64,000 nt of DNA from JBFXDI01 sp050181295 (GCA_050181295.1 JBFXDI010000002.1:1-64000); one strand, 5' to 3'; shown: positions 15,475-24,807, counted from the stretch's first letter. A program made the numbers and translations. Notes: generated by a model not told the origin, from the letters alone.

Positions 15475-16464
15475 TCAGCCGGCCACGGCCACCGAGGCGC
15501 CGCCTTTTCCAGCCGAGGCCGCGATCGCCTGCATCACCGCCACGGCATGGATGGCCTCCGGAGGCGCGATGCCGGGAAAGGATGCCCTGCCGGCGCAGGC
15601 GTCGGCGAAAGCCTCGAGCTCGGCCTTCAGCGTGTCGACGCGGGGCAGGGCCTTTTGCTCGCGTTTTTTGCCGCCCGAGGGCAGCACCCAGAGCTCCGTC
15701 AGGTCGTCGATGGCGAAGGCGTTGGCGCTGGTGCCGTAGACGTTGCACCAGCAGGTGAAGGGGGCTGCGGCGATAGCGCCCATGTAGGCGGTGGCGCCGG
15801 AGGACAGGCGGAAGAGCGCCGAGGTGGTGTCGTCATTGTCCACTTTCAGCGCCCGACGCACGGCCTGCGCCCTCACTTCCTCGATGCGTCCGCCGAGCCA
15901 GGCCACGATGTCGATGACATGGATGCCGAGGCCGGCGAGCCCTCCGGCCGGACTCTCCTCGCGGCTCGCCCGCCAGTGGGCCTCGGTCCAGTTCATGGCG
16001 GAGGGGGCGGAGAAGTTGGTCTCGATATGGAGAAGGGTTCCGAACTCGCCCGCCTCCAGCATGCGCTTCAGCTCCACCGCGGCCGGGGCGAAGCGGCGGT
16101 TGTGGCCGACCGCGAGCACGACGCCCGCCGCCTCGCAGGCGCGGGCGGCCGTCTCGCCGCTTTCGGCCGTCATCGCAAAGGGCTTCTCCACGAACACATG
16201 CTTGCCGGCGCGCGCGGCTTCCGTGACCTGCGCGGCATGGAGCGAGTGGGGCGTGGACAGGATGACAGCGTCGATGCCGGGATCGTCCAGCAACGCCCCG
16301 TAGCTGTCATAGGTCCTGGCGCCGAACTTTTCGGAAAAAGCCTTGCGCTTATCCGCCGAGCGGGAAAAGCCGCCGGCAATGGCGATGCTGTCGGACTTGC
16401 CGTGCACGGAGGAGGCGAGCTCGTCCGCCCACCAGCCGAGCCCGATCGAGGCGGCGCGCAGCAT
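15475..16464 (-). CDS. Gfo/Idh/MocA family oxidoreductase
   Basis: A 329-residue NAD(P)-dependent oxidoreductase of the glucose-fructose oxidoreductase/inositol dehydrogenase family. The N-terminal Rossmann domain (ASIGLGWWADELA), the signature GKHVFVEKPFAMT with its catalytic Lys, and the GIHVIDIVAWLGG segment in the substrate domain are all present. Substrates are usually sugars, inositols or cyclic acids. The ATG overlaps the stop of the upstream membrane-protein gene (TGATG), placing it in an operon with that gene and a Rieske oxygenase. Confidence 0.9.
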   Translation of the reverse strand: MLRAASIGLGWWADELASSVHGKSDSIAIAGGFSRSADKRKAFSEKFGARTYDSYGALLDDPGIDAVILSTPHSLHAAQVTEAARAGKHVFVEKPFAMTAESGETAARACEAAGVVLAVGHNRRFAPAAVELKRMLEAGEFGTLLHIETNFSAPSAMNWTEAHWRASREESPAGGLAGLGIHVIDIVAWLGGRIEEVRAQAVRRALKVDNDDTTSALFRLSSGATAYMGAIAAAPFTCWCNVYGTSANAFAIDDLTELWVLPSGGKKREQKALPRVDTLKAELEAFADACAGRASFPGIAPPEAIHAVAVMQAIAASAGKGGASVAVAG

Positions 16465-16802
16465 CAGTCCGTCTTGTCCTTATGCGTCCTGTCGCGGTCC
16501 TGCGCGCTGCCGTCGTCGTAGCCGTGCCGGCTGCTGTAGAAGACCGCCGCCATCAGGCCGCAGCCGACGAGCAGCGTGGCGATGATGCCGAAGGCCATGG
16601 AGCCCCAGCCGAAGCCCGAGATGTTGGCGCCGGCGCCGAGCTGCCAGCCATAGACCATGAAGGCGATCGAGACGCCGAGCAGCGCCAGAAGCGCGAGAAG
16701 GAGAATCTTCGAGCCCATGTCGAAGATATGGGCCCGGTGCTCCCCTCGCTGCAAGCCCCCGAACGGATCCTCGGAATGTGTCGCGGCCGCCATGCACGTC
16801 AC
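16464..16802 (-). CDS. Two-helix inner-membrane protein, unknown
   Basis: A 112-residue protein (109 if ATG 16793 is used). The GTG at 16802 overlaps the upstream Rieske stop as GTGA and is preferred for coupling. Two transmembrane helices (ILLLALLALLGVSIAFMVYGW and SMAFGIIATLLVGCGLMAAVFY) are separated by a glycine-rich loop; the C-terminal tail is charged (DDGSAQDRDRTHKDK). No family recognised. It sits between the Rieske oxygenase and Gfo/Idh genes with overlaps on both sides. Confidence 0.72.
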   Translation of the reverse strand: MTCMAAATHSEDPFGGLQRGEHRAHIFDMGSKILLLALLALLGVSIAFMVYGWQLGAGANISGFGWGSMAFGIIATLLVGCGLMAAVFYSSRHGYDDGSAQDRDRTHKDKTD

Positions 16803-17809
16803 GACTGCAGGCCGAGCCAGTCCCTCACCTGGTTCTGGAAATAGGCCACGCCCTGCTCATGGCGGGGCGAGAGCGGCCCCGGGCTGTAGCTGCCGGTGGC
16901 GTAGTTCTTCTGGGTGTCGACGCAGACCTCGAAGTCCTCGGTCACGACCGCGAGATTGCGGCGGATGGTGTCGTCCTGGGCGGGGCGCGCCTGCTCCGAG
17001 CTGTCGGCGAAATAGAAGTTGTAGATGAGCTCGGTGCGGTTCTCGTCGAGCGGGTTGATGCGCGAGGTGTTCATGCCGCCGTCGAACAGCGAGAGCGTCC
17101 AGTTGGGCCACATCCAGAGCCACTTGCCGCGATAGAAAAGCCCGTCGCGCGGCGGAGCCGTCATGCGCACGAAGCCTTCGAGCGCCACGGTCGAGAATTT
17201 CTCGAAGTCGATAGCGGAGAAGAAGGCCGGATGGATGCCGGGGATATGGTAGCCCTCGACGAAATTGTCGGTGTAGGTCTTCCAGTTGGCGCCGAAGACC
17301 ATGCGCTCCTCGCGGTAGTGGGCGTAGGTCTCGATGGGCTCCTCATCCAGCTCCTCGACGAGCGCGCCGAGTTGCTTGACCAACGGCTGGCGGGGATGGA
17401 TGGCGGCAAAGAGAAGGCCGCGCCAGATTTCCAGCGACACGGGCTCGAGCGGCCAGTCGCTCTTGTCGAAATCCGGATCCTCGCCGAACCAGGGCGCGTT
17501 CAGGAGCTTGCCCTCGTCGCTGTAGACCCAGTTGTGGTAGGGGCAGCGGATGGGGCCGCAGCGGCCGGTGCCCTCCGGCAGGAGCCTCGCGCCGCGATGC
17601 CGGCAGACATTGCGGAAGCCGCGGAGATTGCCGTCGCGGGCGCGGATGGCGAAGAGCCCAAGGCCCGCCACTTCGGTGCTGATGTAGCTCCCCGGCTCAT
17701 CGAGCTTCGACACCGGTCCCAGAAGCTGCCAGCTCTTGGCGAAGATATCCGAGCGCTCGCGCGCGAAGACGCCGTTGTCGATGTAGAGGGCAGGGTCGAG
17801 ATTTCGCAA
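16799..17809 (-). CDS. Rieske 2Fe-2S oxygenase alpha subunit (second copy in window)
   Basis: A 336-residue Rieske oxygenase. Cluster ligands are Cys69/His71 (NVCRHRGARL) and Cys89/His92 (IRCPYHNWVY). The mononuclear iron site is TDNFVEGYHIPGIHPAF, with His188 and His193. It is about 60 residues shorter than the one at 8.1 kb and only distantly similar, so not a recent duplicate. The TTG start at 17809 has GGAGG nine bases upstream. First gene of an overlapping trio with a membrane protein and a Gfo/Idh oxidoreductase. Oxidative demethylation or ring hydroxylation is possible; substrate unknown. Confidence 0.9.
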   Translation of the reverse strand: MRNLDPALYIDNGVFARERSDIFAKSWQLLGPVSKLDEPGSYISTEVAGLGLFAIRARDGNLRGFRNVCRHRGARLLPEGTGRCGPIRCPYHNWVYSDEGKLLNAPWFGEDPDFDKSDWPLEPVSLEIWRGLLFAAIHPRQPLVKQLGALVEELDEEPIETYAHYREERMVFGANWKTYTDNFVEGYHIPGIHPAFFSAIDFEKFSTVALEGFVRMTAPPRDGLFYRGKWLWMWPNWTLSLFDGGMNTSRINPLDENRTELIYNFYFADSSEQARPAQDDTIRRNLAVVTEDFEVCVDTQKNYATGSYSPGPLSPRHEQGVAYFQNQVRDWLGLQS

Positions 17810-17890
17810 GGCTTGGGACCTCCAATTGAAATTGCGGCGGCAGTTTCCGTTATGCCGCGCGGCCTTGCAATGGGGGTCGCGAAGTCGCCG

Positions 17891-18916
17891 TCAGGGCTCC
17901 TGCGCCTCGAGAAAGCGCATGAGAGCGGTCTCGGCGCGGGTGAGGCCGGCTCTCGGCCGCGAGCCGACAAGGCTCGCCGCGAGGCTCTCCTCCTCGAAGG
18001 CGTCGAGGATGGTCGCGTGGATATAGCTCGAGCGGCAGACCGCAGGCGTGTTGTCGAGAAGGCCCGAGACCTCGCGGCAGATGGTGGCGAGCGCCTTGCG
18101 GCGCTCAGTCGCGGAGGCCGGCGGGAAGGCGCAGAGCAGTTCGAGCGCATGAGCGGAGGCGCGGAAGGTGCGGAAGTCCTTCGCGGTGACGTCGGCGCCC
18201 GTCGCCTCGCGCAGATAGGCGTTCAAGTCCTCCGCGGTCACGGGCTTGGCGATCCTTCCCTCGCGCTCCTTGAAGAGGCGCCGGCCGGGCACGTCCTTCA
18301 GCATGCCGATCCGCCGGGCGAGGCGCGCATCGTCGATCGCCTTCACGATGTGCTTGCCGCCCTTGCCGCGGAAATCGAGATTGATGCGCTTTCCCTCCAC
18401 GGTGGCGTGGCGCTTGAGAAGGGTGGCGGCGCCGCGTCCGCCTTCATCGCCCGCATAGGCCTCGTGGCCCGCCCGGAGCGCGGCGCGGTCGATCAAGGTC
18501 ACGGCAGCGGCGATGATCGAGGGCCGCGACAGATGCCGGTCGCCGAGATGGCCGCGCAGGCCCTTCCTCAAGCCCGGAAGCGCGTCGCCCAGCTCCTTGA
18601 GGCGCGCGATCTTGCGGGCGGAGCGAATATGCTCCCAGTCCGGGTGATAGATATATTGCAGCCGCCCCGCCTCGTCGCGGCCGACCGCCTGGAGATGCGC
18701 CTCGGGCTCGGCGGCGATGCGCACCTCACGCCAGGCGGGCGGGATGACGATCTCGGAAATCCGGGCCTTCACGATGGGATCGCTCACGGCGTTGCCGGCG
18801 GCGTCGCGGATGGCGAAGCCCGTGCCATGGGGAACGCGGGTCAGTTCGAGGTCGTCCGTTTCGATTTTCTTGAGCTTCAGGCGCTTCAGAAGACGCCGCT
18901 CGCTGGCTTCGAGCAT
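17891..18916 (-). CDS. DNA topoisomerase IB
   Basis: A 341-residue bacterial type IB topoisomerase (poxvirus/Deinococcus-like), which relaxes supercoils through a 3'-phosphotyrosyl nick. The catalytic core is recognisable: the RHATVEGKRINLDFRGKGGK strand set with the active Arg and Lys, KDFRTFRASAHALE with Arg and His, and the nucleophile Tyr298 in SSYIHATIL. The N-terminal domain has ISEIVIPPAWREVRI and the YIYHPDW motif. Such enzymes are accessory in bacteria. The ATG at 18916 fits the family N-terminus; the frame continues upstream without a clear alternative start. Confidence 0.94.
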   Translation of the reverse strand: MLEASERRLLKRLKLKKIETDDLELTRVPHGTGFAIRDAAGNAVSDPIVKARISEIVIPPAWREVRIAAEPEAHLQAVGRDEAGRLQYIYHPDWEHIRSARKIARLKELGDALPGLRKGLRGHLGDRHLSRPSIIAAAVTLIDRAALRAGHEAYAGDEGGRGAATLLKRHATVEGKRINLDFRGKGGKHIVKAIDDARLARRIGMLKDVPGRRLFKEREGRIAKPVTAEDLNAYLREATGADVTAKDFRTFRASAHALELLCAFPPASATERRKALATICREVSGLLDNTPAVCRSSYIHATILDAFEEESLAASLVGSRPRAGLTRAETALMRFLEAQEP

Positions 18917-19009
18917 GAAGATGGCCCTGCCCCGGTTTCCAAGCGCCGGTCCAACGCCCGTTCGCCCGCTGCAGTTCCGCACAGAGGCCGGAATGCTGCG
19001 CTTTGCGTC

Positions 19010-19681
19010 TCAGGCGTAGGCCACCCAACCGCGGAAGGCGAAGCCGGCGTAGAACAGGCTCACATCGGAGAACCCGGCGTCTCTCAGGAGCGCCTCGTCC
19101 TCCTCGGGCGAAAGGATCGGCAGTTGGGCGGCAATGGCCGCGCGCCCGGCTTCCGCTCTGGCGGGCTCGATGCCGGAGGAGACGGCGAAGGCCGCATAGC
19201 GCGACAGCCACCGCTCGCGCGCCTCGCCGGCTTGCGGGAAGCTCAGATGCGCCGCAACGAAGGGCGCGCCGGGTTTAAGCCTGCGGCGGACCTCCAGCAA
19301 GGTGCGGCGACGCTCTCCGGCGGGCACGAAGTGCAGGGTCAGGAGGCAGGCGGCCGCGTCGAACGGTCCTTCCGGCGCGACATCGACATATCCCTGATGC
19401 AGGCGCACCCGGGAAACGAGCGGCCCGAGCACGGTTTTCGCCAGCTTCAGCATCTCCGGCGCCGGGTCCACCCCGTCGAAGCGCCAGCCGGGCTCAGCCT
19501 CGGCGAAAGCCCTGAGCTCCAGGCCGCCGCCCGCGCCCAGAACCAGGACTCTCGCATCCCCCGGAGCCCGCTCCGCGAGAAGGAGCCGGGCCATGCGCTG
19601 CAGGTCGGCGAAACCCGGCACAAGCCGGGGCGGCCCTTCGGCGTAGCGCACCACGGCTTGAGGGTCGGCAAACGGGTCCAT
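19010..19681 (-). CDS. Class I SAM-dependent methyltransferase
   Basis: A 223-residue methyltransferase with the seven-strand SAM fold: motif I VLVLGAGGGLELRAFA, motif II DGVDPAPEMLKLA and motif IV PFDAAACLLTLHFVP, followed by LLEVRRRLKPGAPFV. The family resembles tRNA cmo5U-type and general small-molecule methyltransferases, and the acceptor cannot be predicted. It lies upstream of topoisomerase IB on the same strand with a 93-base gap. Cytoplasmic. Confidence 0.85.
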   Translation of the reverse strand: MDPFADPQAVVRYAEGPPRLVPGFADLQRMARLLLAERAPGDARVLVLGAGGGLELRAFAEAEPGWRFDGVDPAPEMLKLAKTVLGPLVSRVRLHQGYVDVAPEGPFDAAACLLTLHFVPAGERRRTLLEVRRRLKPGAPFVAAHLSFPQAGEARERWLSRYAAFAVSSGIEPARAEAGRAAIAAQLPILSPEEDEALLRDAGFSDVSLFYAGFAFRGWVAYA

Positions 19682-19831
19682 GGGTCCTCTTGGGCGGTTA
19701 ACCGGGAGGGCATCTAGGGCGCTTTCCGGAAAATTTCACCCCACCAGGGATTGGGGCCAGGACGATTGACCGGCCAAGGGCGAAGGAGTAGTCGAGCGGA
19801 ATACTCGGGAATAGCCTCGGAGGGTTCGGGC

Positions 19832-21115
19832 ATGAGGAAGCATCTTGCGGGACTGGCGCTTGCCACCGCGCTCACGACGGGCGCGATCCTTTCCACCGCC
19901 AGGGGAGAGGCGCCGACAGCCGACGCAGTGGTCACCCATTATGCGGAAGTCGCGCATGGCATGTATTCGGACGCCCATGCGGCGGCCGTCGAGCTCGGAA
20001 CGGCGGTGGACGCCCTGATCGCCAGCCCCTCGCAGGAGACGCTGGATGCGGCGCGCAAGGCCTGGAAGGACTCCCGGCCCTGGTACCAGCAGACGGAAGG
20101 CTACCGCTTCGGCAACGCCATCGTCGACGACTGGGAAGGCAAGGTGAACGCCTGGCCGCTCGACGAGGGCCTCATCGATTATGTCGATGCCGGAAGCTAC
20201 GGCGACAGCTCGGACGAGAACCCCCTCTACACTGCCAACGTCATCGCCAACAAATCCGTCCGCATCGGCAACGACACGGTCGACGCCAGCAAGATCGACG
20301 CGGAGCTCTTGCAGAAGCTGCAGGAGGCGGGCGAGGTCGAGGCGAATGTCGCGACCGGCTACCACGCCATCGAGTTCCTGCTGTGGGGGCAGGATCTGAA
20401 CGGCACCGGGCCCGGCGCAGGAAACCGTCCGTATACGGACTACGACGCCAAGAACTGCACCGGCGGCAATTGCGACCGCCGCGCGGCCTATCTCAAGGCG
20501 GCGACCGACCTCCTGATCTCGGATCTGAAGGAGATGGCCGACAACTGGACGCCCGACGGCGCGGCCAGCAAGCAGGTCAAGGAGAAGGGCGCCGAAGGCG
20601 GGCTCGCCACCATCCTCACCGGCATCGGCAGCCTCTCCTATGGCGAGCTCGCGGGCGAGCGCATGAAGCTCGGCCTCATCCTGCACGACCCGGAGGAGGA
20701 GCACGACTGCTTCTCCGACAACACCCACAACTCGCACTATTACGACGAGGCGGGCATGGTCGCGATCTACACCGGCGCCTACACGCGCCGCGACGGATCG
20801 AAGCTCGAAGGCGCCTCGATGGCGGAATATGCGAAGGCGAAGTCGCCGGAGGCCGCGGCCAAGGTCGATGCGCTGATGCAGGACGCGGAAGCGAAGCTCA
20901 AGCTCATCAAGGACACGGCCGATTCCGGCAAGATGGCCTATGACCAGATGATCGGCGAGGGCAATGCCGAGGGCAACAAGATGGTGCAGGACGCCATCGA
21001 CGCGCTCGTGGCCCAGACGCGCGGCGTCGAGGCGGTGGTCGCCGATCTCGGGCTCAAGATCACCGTCGAGGGCTCCGACAGCCTCGACAATCCCTCCGCC
21101 GTGCAGGGCCAGTAG
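19832..21115 (+). CDS. Imelysin family protein (IrpA-like), predicted iron uptake
   Basis: A 427-residue periplasmic imelysin-domain protein with a signal peptide (cleavage near TARG/EA, residue 25). The conserved GxHxxE motif is present as GYHAIEFLLWGQ (Gly176, His178, Glu181), and a second conserved block is HDCFSDNTHNSHYYD. Imelysins (IrpA, ICMP, EfeO peptidase-like) are linked to iron acquisition; their fold binds metal rather than cutting peptides in most cases. GGAGGG precedes the ATG by 6-7 bases. First gene of a five-gene operon with oxidase, cytochrome and second imelysin. Confidence 0.93.
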   Translation: MRKHLAGLALATALTTGAILSTARGEAPTADAVVTHYAEVAHGMYSDAHAAAVELGTAVDALIASPSQETLDAARKAWKDSRPWYQQTEGYRFGNAIVDDWEGKVNAWPLDEGLIDYVDAGSYGDSSDENPLYTANVIANKSVRIGNDTVDASKIDAELLQKLQEAGEVEANVATGYHAIEFLLWGQDLNGTGPGAGNRPYTDYDAKNCTGGNCDRRAAYLKAATDLLISDLKEMADNWTPDGAASKQVKEKGAEGGLATILTGIGSLSYGELAGERMKLGLILHDPEEEHDCFSDNTHNSHYYDEAGMVAIYTGAYTRRDGSKLEGASMAEYAKAKSPEAAAKVDALMQDAEAKLKLIKDTADSGKMAYDQMIGEGNAEGNKMVQDAIDALVAQTRGVEAVVADLGLKITVEGSDSLDNPSAVQGQ

Positions 21116-21116
21116 G

Positions 21117-22568
21117 ACGCGCCCGCCGCTCCAGACTCCGCTCTCGCGGCGTGGCGCCCTGGCCTTGCTCGCGGGGGCGGGCGTGGCGGGGCTGCTCAGC
21201 CGTCCGGGCAGCGGCGAAACCCTGCCCGAACCCTCCGGGCGCAGCCGCGCTCTGTCACTCCGGGCCGCCGAGCGGCCGGCGCGGCTGCTCGGCCCACAAG
21301 GGCCCGAAAGCCGGCTATGGAGCTTCGGCGATGAACTCTATCCGGTGATCCGCATCGGGCGTGGCGACCGCGTGCTCGCCACGCTCGACAATGCGCTTCC
21401 CGAGCATACGACCATCCACTGGCACGGCATAAGGCTCGCCAACGCCATGGACGGCGTGCCCTACATGACCCAACCACCGGTCGAGCCGGGCCAGCGCTTC
21501 CTCTATGATTTCACGGCACCCGACGCCGGCACCTTCTTCTTCCATCCCCACTGCAACGAGTCGGGGCAGGTCGGGCACGGCCTCATGGGGCTCCTCATCG
21601 TGGAGGGCGACGAGCCCGAACCCCGCGATGGGGAGGTGATCCTCGCGGTCAAGGACTGGCGGCTCAATCCGGACGGCACGTTCCTGCCCTTCGTCACCGA
21701 AAAGGGCGCGCCCAAGGCCGGCACCTTCGGCACGGTGCGGACCGTCAACGGAATGCCGAAAGCCACTCAAGCCGTGCCGGCTTCCGCCGACATCCGCATC
21801 CGCATCCTCAATCTCGACGCCACGCGCGTGCTGGAAGTGGGCGTCGAGGGCGGGCCGGCGGCCATCGTGGCCGTGGACGGCAACGCCATCGCGCCCGTGC
21901 CGCTCGACACCTGGCGCATGGGCCCCGCCATGCGCCTCGACCTCGTGGCGAGGACGCCGAAGGACGGGGCCAAGCTCAAGGTCATCGACTACAACGTGGC
22001 GGAGCCCTATGTCGTGGCTGAGCTCGAGGCTAGGGGCGCGGACCGGCGCAGCCGAGATTTCTCGCCGCCGCCGCTTGTCGCCTCGGACATTCCGGAGCCC
22101 GACCTCGTTGCGGCCGAGGCGCAGTCCTACATCTTCGGCGCGGCCGGCGATCCTGCGGGCAGCTTGCCGGTCGAGCCATCAGGCGATCAATCCCTCGATG
22201 AGGCGTTGCGGCGCTCCATGTGCTTCGGCACGCGCACCTTCTGGTCGATCAACCGCCGCTCCTGGCCGAGCAACGGGCATGCGACGCCGCCCGCGCCGTT
22301 GGCGGCGCTGAGGGCCGGCGCGAGCTACCGCTTCACGCTCCAGAACGCTACGCCGCACCCGCATCCGATCCATCTCCACGGGCACACCTTCAAGGTGCTG
22401 TCGTCGTCGCGCCGCCAGATTGCGCCCTACTGGGCCGACACCGTACTCTTGGGCGCCAAGGAGCGTGTCGACATCGCCTTCGTCGCGCGCGAGGGCGACT
22501 GGATGTTTCACTGCCACATCCTCGAGCATCTCGAGACCGGCATGATGGGTTATTTCCGCATCGCATGA
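21117..22568 (+). CDS. Tat-exported multicopper oxidase (laccase-like); start codon unclear
   Basis: A multicopper oxidase with all copper motifs: TTIHWHGIRLAN, FFFHPHCNE, HPHPIHLHGHTF and MFHCHILEHLETGMMG. A twin-arginine signal (TPLSRRGALALLAG) directs it to the periplasm. No ATG, GTG or TTG occurs in frame between the imelysin stop (21115) and the RR motif. I placed the start at ACG 21117, which has AGGG eight bases upstream, but the nearest in-frame ATG upstream is at 20964, inside the imelysin gene. Within an imelysin operon it probably oxidises Fe(II) before uptake, as ferroxidases do elsewhere. Confidence 0.85.
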   Translation, partial: TRPPLQTPLSRRGALALLAGAGVAGLLSRPGSGETLPEPSGRSRALSLRAAERPARLLGPQGPESRLWSFGDELYPVIRIGRGDRVLATLDNALPEHTTIHWHGIRLANAMDGVPYMTQPPVEPGQRFLYDFTAPDAGTFFFHPHCNESGQVGHGLMGLLIVEGDEPEPRDGEVILAVKDWRLNPDGTFLPFVTEKGAPKAGTFGTVRTVNGMPKATQAVPASADIRIRILNLDATRVLEVGVEGGPAAIVAVDGNAIAPVPLDTWRMGPAMRLDLVARTPKDGAKLKVIDYNVAEPYVVAELEARGADRRSRDFSPPPLVASDIPEPDLVAAEAQSYIFGAAGDPAGSLPVEPSGDQSLDEALRRSMCFGTRTFWSINRRSWPSNGHATPPAPLAALRAGASYRFTLQNATPHPHPIHLHGHTFKVLSSSRRQIAPYWADTVLLGAKERVDIAFVAREGDWMFHCHILEHLETGMMGYFRIA

Positions 22569-23761
22569 GCCGTATCGCGTTCAGCCTGTTCCTGGCCGGC
22601 ATCGTGCTGGCCCTGCCGGCGCGCGCCGATCCCCTGGACGCGGTCGCGGGCAAGGCGCTGTTCGACCGCCGCTGGGTGCAGGCGCCGGCCTCGACCAAGT
22701 CGGCGGACGGGCTCGGTCCCCTCTTCAGTGCGCAGGCCTGCGCCACCTGCCACAAGGCGGGAGGACCGGCGCGCTTCGTCGAAACTGAGGACGGGCTCGG
22801 CTCGCTGGGGCTGGTCGTGAGGCTCGGCACGGACAAGGGTGTTCCCGATCCCTTCTACGGGCGCCAGATCCAGGAGCGCGCCATTCCGGGCCTTGTTCCG
22901 GAGGCGCGCGTGCGGCCGCGGCTCGCGAGCGCCGTTTCGCTGAGGCTCATGCAGATCGAGGCCGATCTCGACCTGACGGGCCCCGCGCTCGGCAAAGGGG
23001 TTCACAAGGAGCTCCGCGCCGCTCCCTCGCTCCGGGGCCGTGGCCTCATCGCTGAAGTGGACGCGGCGGCCATCCTGGCGCTCGCCGATCCGGAAGACAG
23101 GGACAAGGACGGCATCTCCGGGCGCGCCCGCATGCTGCCGGATGGCAAGGGCGGCGTAATGCTCGGGCGCTTCGGGCTCAAGGCGGGCCGCGCCAGCATC
23201 GCCGACCAGGCGGCGGACGCCGCCTCGCTCGACATGGGGCTGTCGTCACCTTTCCATCCGCTGCCGCAGGGCGACTGCACCGCCGTCCAGACCGATTGCG
23301 CACTGCGCGCGGGGCCGGACAAGGCGGAGATCGGCGATCAGTCGATCGAGCTGATCGCCATCTTTGTCGCCACACTGCAACGCCCGCCGGTGCCTAACGA
23401 TCCGAAGGGCGAGGCGCTTTTTGCGAAAGCCGGATGCACCCAATGCCACGTCCCGTCGCTGCCGAAGGCGCAAGGCGGAGAGGCGGCGATCTTCAGCGAT
23501 CTCCTGCTGCACGACATGGGCGAGGGGCTTTCCGGCCGCATCGGCGATGGCGATGTCGATCCGGCGGAATGGCGCACCGCGCCGCTCATCGATCTGGCGC
23601 AGCGGCCGCAGGCGCGCCGCTACCTGCATGACGGGCGCGCGGGCTCGATCGAGGAGGCGATCCTCTGGCATGGCGGCGAGGCCGAGGCGTCGCGCAACAC
23701 GTTCCAGGCGCTGGGCGCGGAGGAGCGCAAGGCGCTGATCGATTACGTGAGCAGGCTCTGA
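22565..23761 (+). CDS. Di-heme c-type cytochrome (DUF1111 / thiol-oxidoreductase family)
   Basis: A 398-residue periplasmic di-heme protein. Residues 1-21 are a signal peptide (LFLAGIVLALPARA). Heme-attachment motifs are CATCH (Cys59-His63) and CTQCH (Cys291-His295). It belongs to the DUF1111 family, distantly related to MauG and cytochrome c peroxidase and recurrently found beside imelysin genes. It probably carries electrons from metal oxidation to the respiratory chain. The ATG overlaps the oxidase stop (ATGA) and its stop overlaps the next ATG (TGATG). Confidence 0.93.
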   Translation: MSRIAFSLFLAGIVLALPARADPLDAVAGKALFDRRWVQAPASTKSADGLGPLFSAQACATCHKAGGPARFVETEDGLGSLGLVVRLGTDKGVPDPFYGRQIQERAIPGLVPEARVRPRLASAVSLRLMQIEADLDLTGPALGKGVHKELRAAPSLRGRGLIAEVDAAAILALADPEDRDKDGISGRARMLPDGKGGVMLGRFGLKAGRASIADQAADAASLDMGLSSPFHPLPQGDCTAVQTDCALRAGPDKAEIGDQSIELIAIFVATLQRPPVPNDPKGEALFAKAGCTQCHVPSLPKAQGGEAAIFSDLLLHDMGEGLSGRIGDGDVDPAEWRTAPLIDLAQRPQARRYLHDGRAGSIEEAILWHGGEAEASRNTFQALGAEERKALIDYVSRL

Positions 23762-24807
23762 TGGCGACGCGTTTCCTCTGCCTCCTCCTCCTCGCGATCA
23801 CGCTCGTCACGCCGGCGACTGCCGCCGATCACGTCACGGTCGCCAAGACACTTGCAGCCGATGTGATCGTTCCCCGCTACGAGGCGCTGGCGAAAGCCGC
23901 GGAAGCGCAAGCGGAGGCCTGGAAGAATCTTTGCGCCGCGCCGTCGCCCGCAGCCCTTGAAGCCGTGAAGAGCGCCTATCACGCGACGGCCGACGCCTGG
24001 TCGGCGGCGGAGATCATCCGCTACGGGCCGGTGTCCGAGGATTTTCGCGCGGAGCGGCTCTCCTACTGGCCCGAGCGCAAGAACGCGACGCAGCGTGGAC
24101 TTGCACAGCTCCTCAAGCCCGACTCGCAGAACAACCTCAGCCCCGACAGCATCCGCGGCGCGAGCGCGGCGGTGCAGGGGCTGCCGGCGCTCGAACGGCT
24201 TCTCTTCACCGACCCGCCAGCGGACGAGAAGGCCTTTGCCGGCTCGCCTGACAACGAGCGCCGTTGCGCGGTCGGCCGCGCCATCGCCGATAATGTCAGG
24301 GCGCTGGCGGAGGAGATCCGCGACGGCTGGTCGGATCCGAAGAGCGGGCTTGCGAGCCAGCTCTTCTACGCGCCGCTTGCGGACGAGGTGGTGCGCCGGC
24401 TCGCGACCGACGTCGTATCAGGCTTCCAGATCATGCGCGACGTGAAGCTCCTGCCGGTTCTCGGGCCCGAGATCGCGCGCGCCAATCCGAAGCTTGCGGA
24501 AGGCTGGCGCAGCGAACGTTCCTCGCGTGCGCTCGCGCTCAACCTCAAGACCACGCTCGTCATGGCGGAGATCATGCTCGAAGGGCAAAGCGAGGAGGGT
24601 GCTGCCGGCCTCTACAATGTGCGCCAGGCGCTCCGCGTCGCGGAAGGGCTGCCGCCGCTCTTCGGGCCTATGGCGGCCGATCGCAAGGAGCGCCCGCAGC
24701 TCATCCTGCTATTCGACGCGCTGGGCTTTTCGCGCGACAGGCTCCTGATCGAGGTGCCTGCGGCGCTCGGCATCGCAATGGGGTTCAACAGTCTCGATGG
24801 CGATTGA
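23761..24807 (+). CDS. Second imelysin family protein
   Basis: A 348-residue imelysin-type protein with a signal peptide (residues 1-22, LLLLAITLVTPATAA). At the position of the GxHxxE motif it has QGLPALERLLF, so the His is replaced by Pro while Gly and Glu remain. This is the usual look of the second, shorter imelysin in such operons. It may be a partner or a metal-loading subunit rather than a duplicate. The start overlaps the cytochrome stop by one base and the stop overlaps the next gene by 11 bases. Confidence 0.92.
   Translation: MATRFLCLLLLAITLVTPATAADHVTVAKTLAADVIVPRYEALAKAAEAQAEAWKNLCAAPSPAALEAVKSAYHATADAWSAAEIIRYGPVSEDFRAERLSYWPERKNATQRGLAQLLKPDSQNNLSPDSIRGASAAVQGLPALERLLFTDPPADEKAFAGSPDNERRCAVGRAIADNVRALAEEIRDGWSDPKSGLASQLFYAPLADEVVRRLATDVVSGFQIMRDVKLLPVLGPEIARANPKLAEGWRSERSSRALALNLKTTLVMAEIMLEGQSEEGAAGLYNVRQALRVAEGLPPLFGPMAADRKERPQLILLFDALGFSRDRLLIEVPAALGIAMGFNSLDGD

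Noticed and set aside
16778..19717. A 979-codon open frame running opposite the Rieske, topoisomerase and methyltransferase genes
   Set aside because: Composition is typical of an antisense frame, and three well-supported genes with catalytic motifs occupy the other strand.
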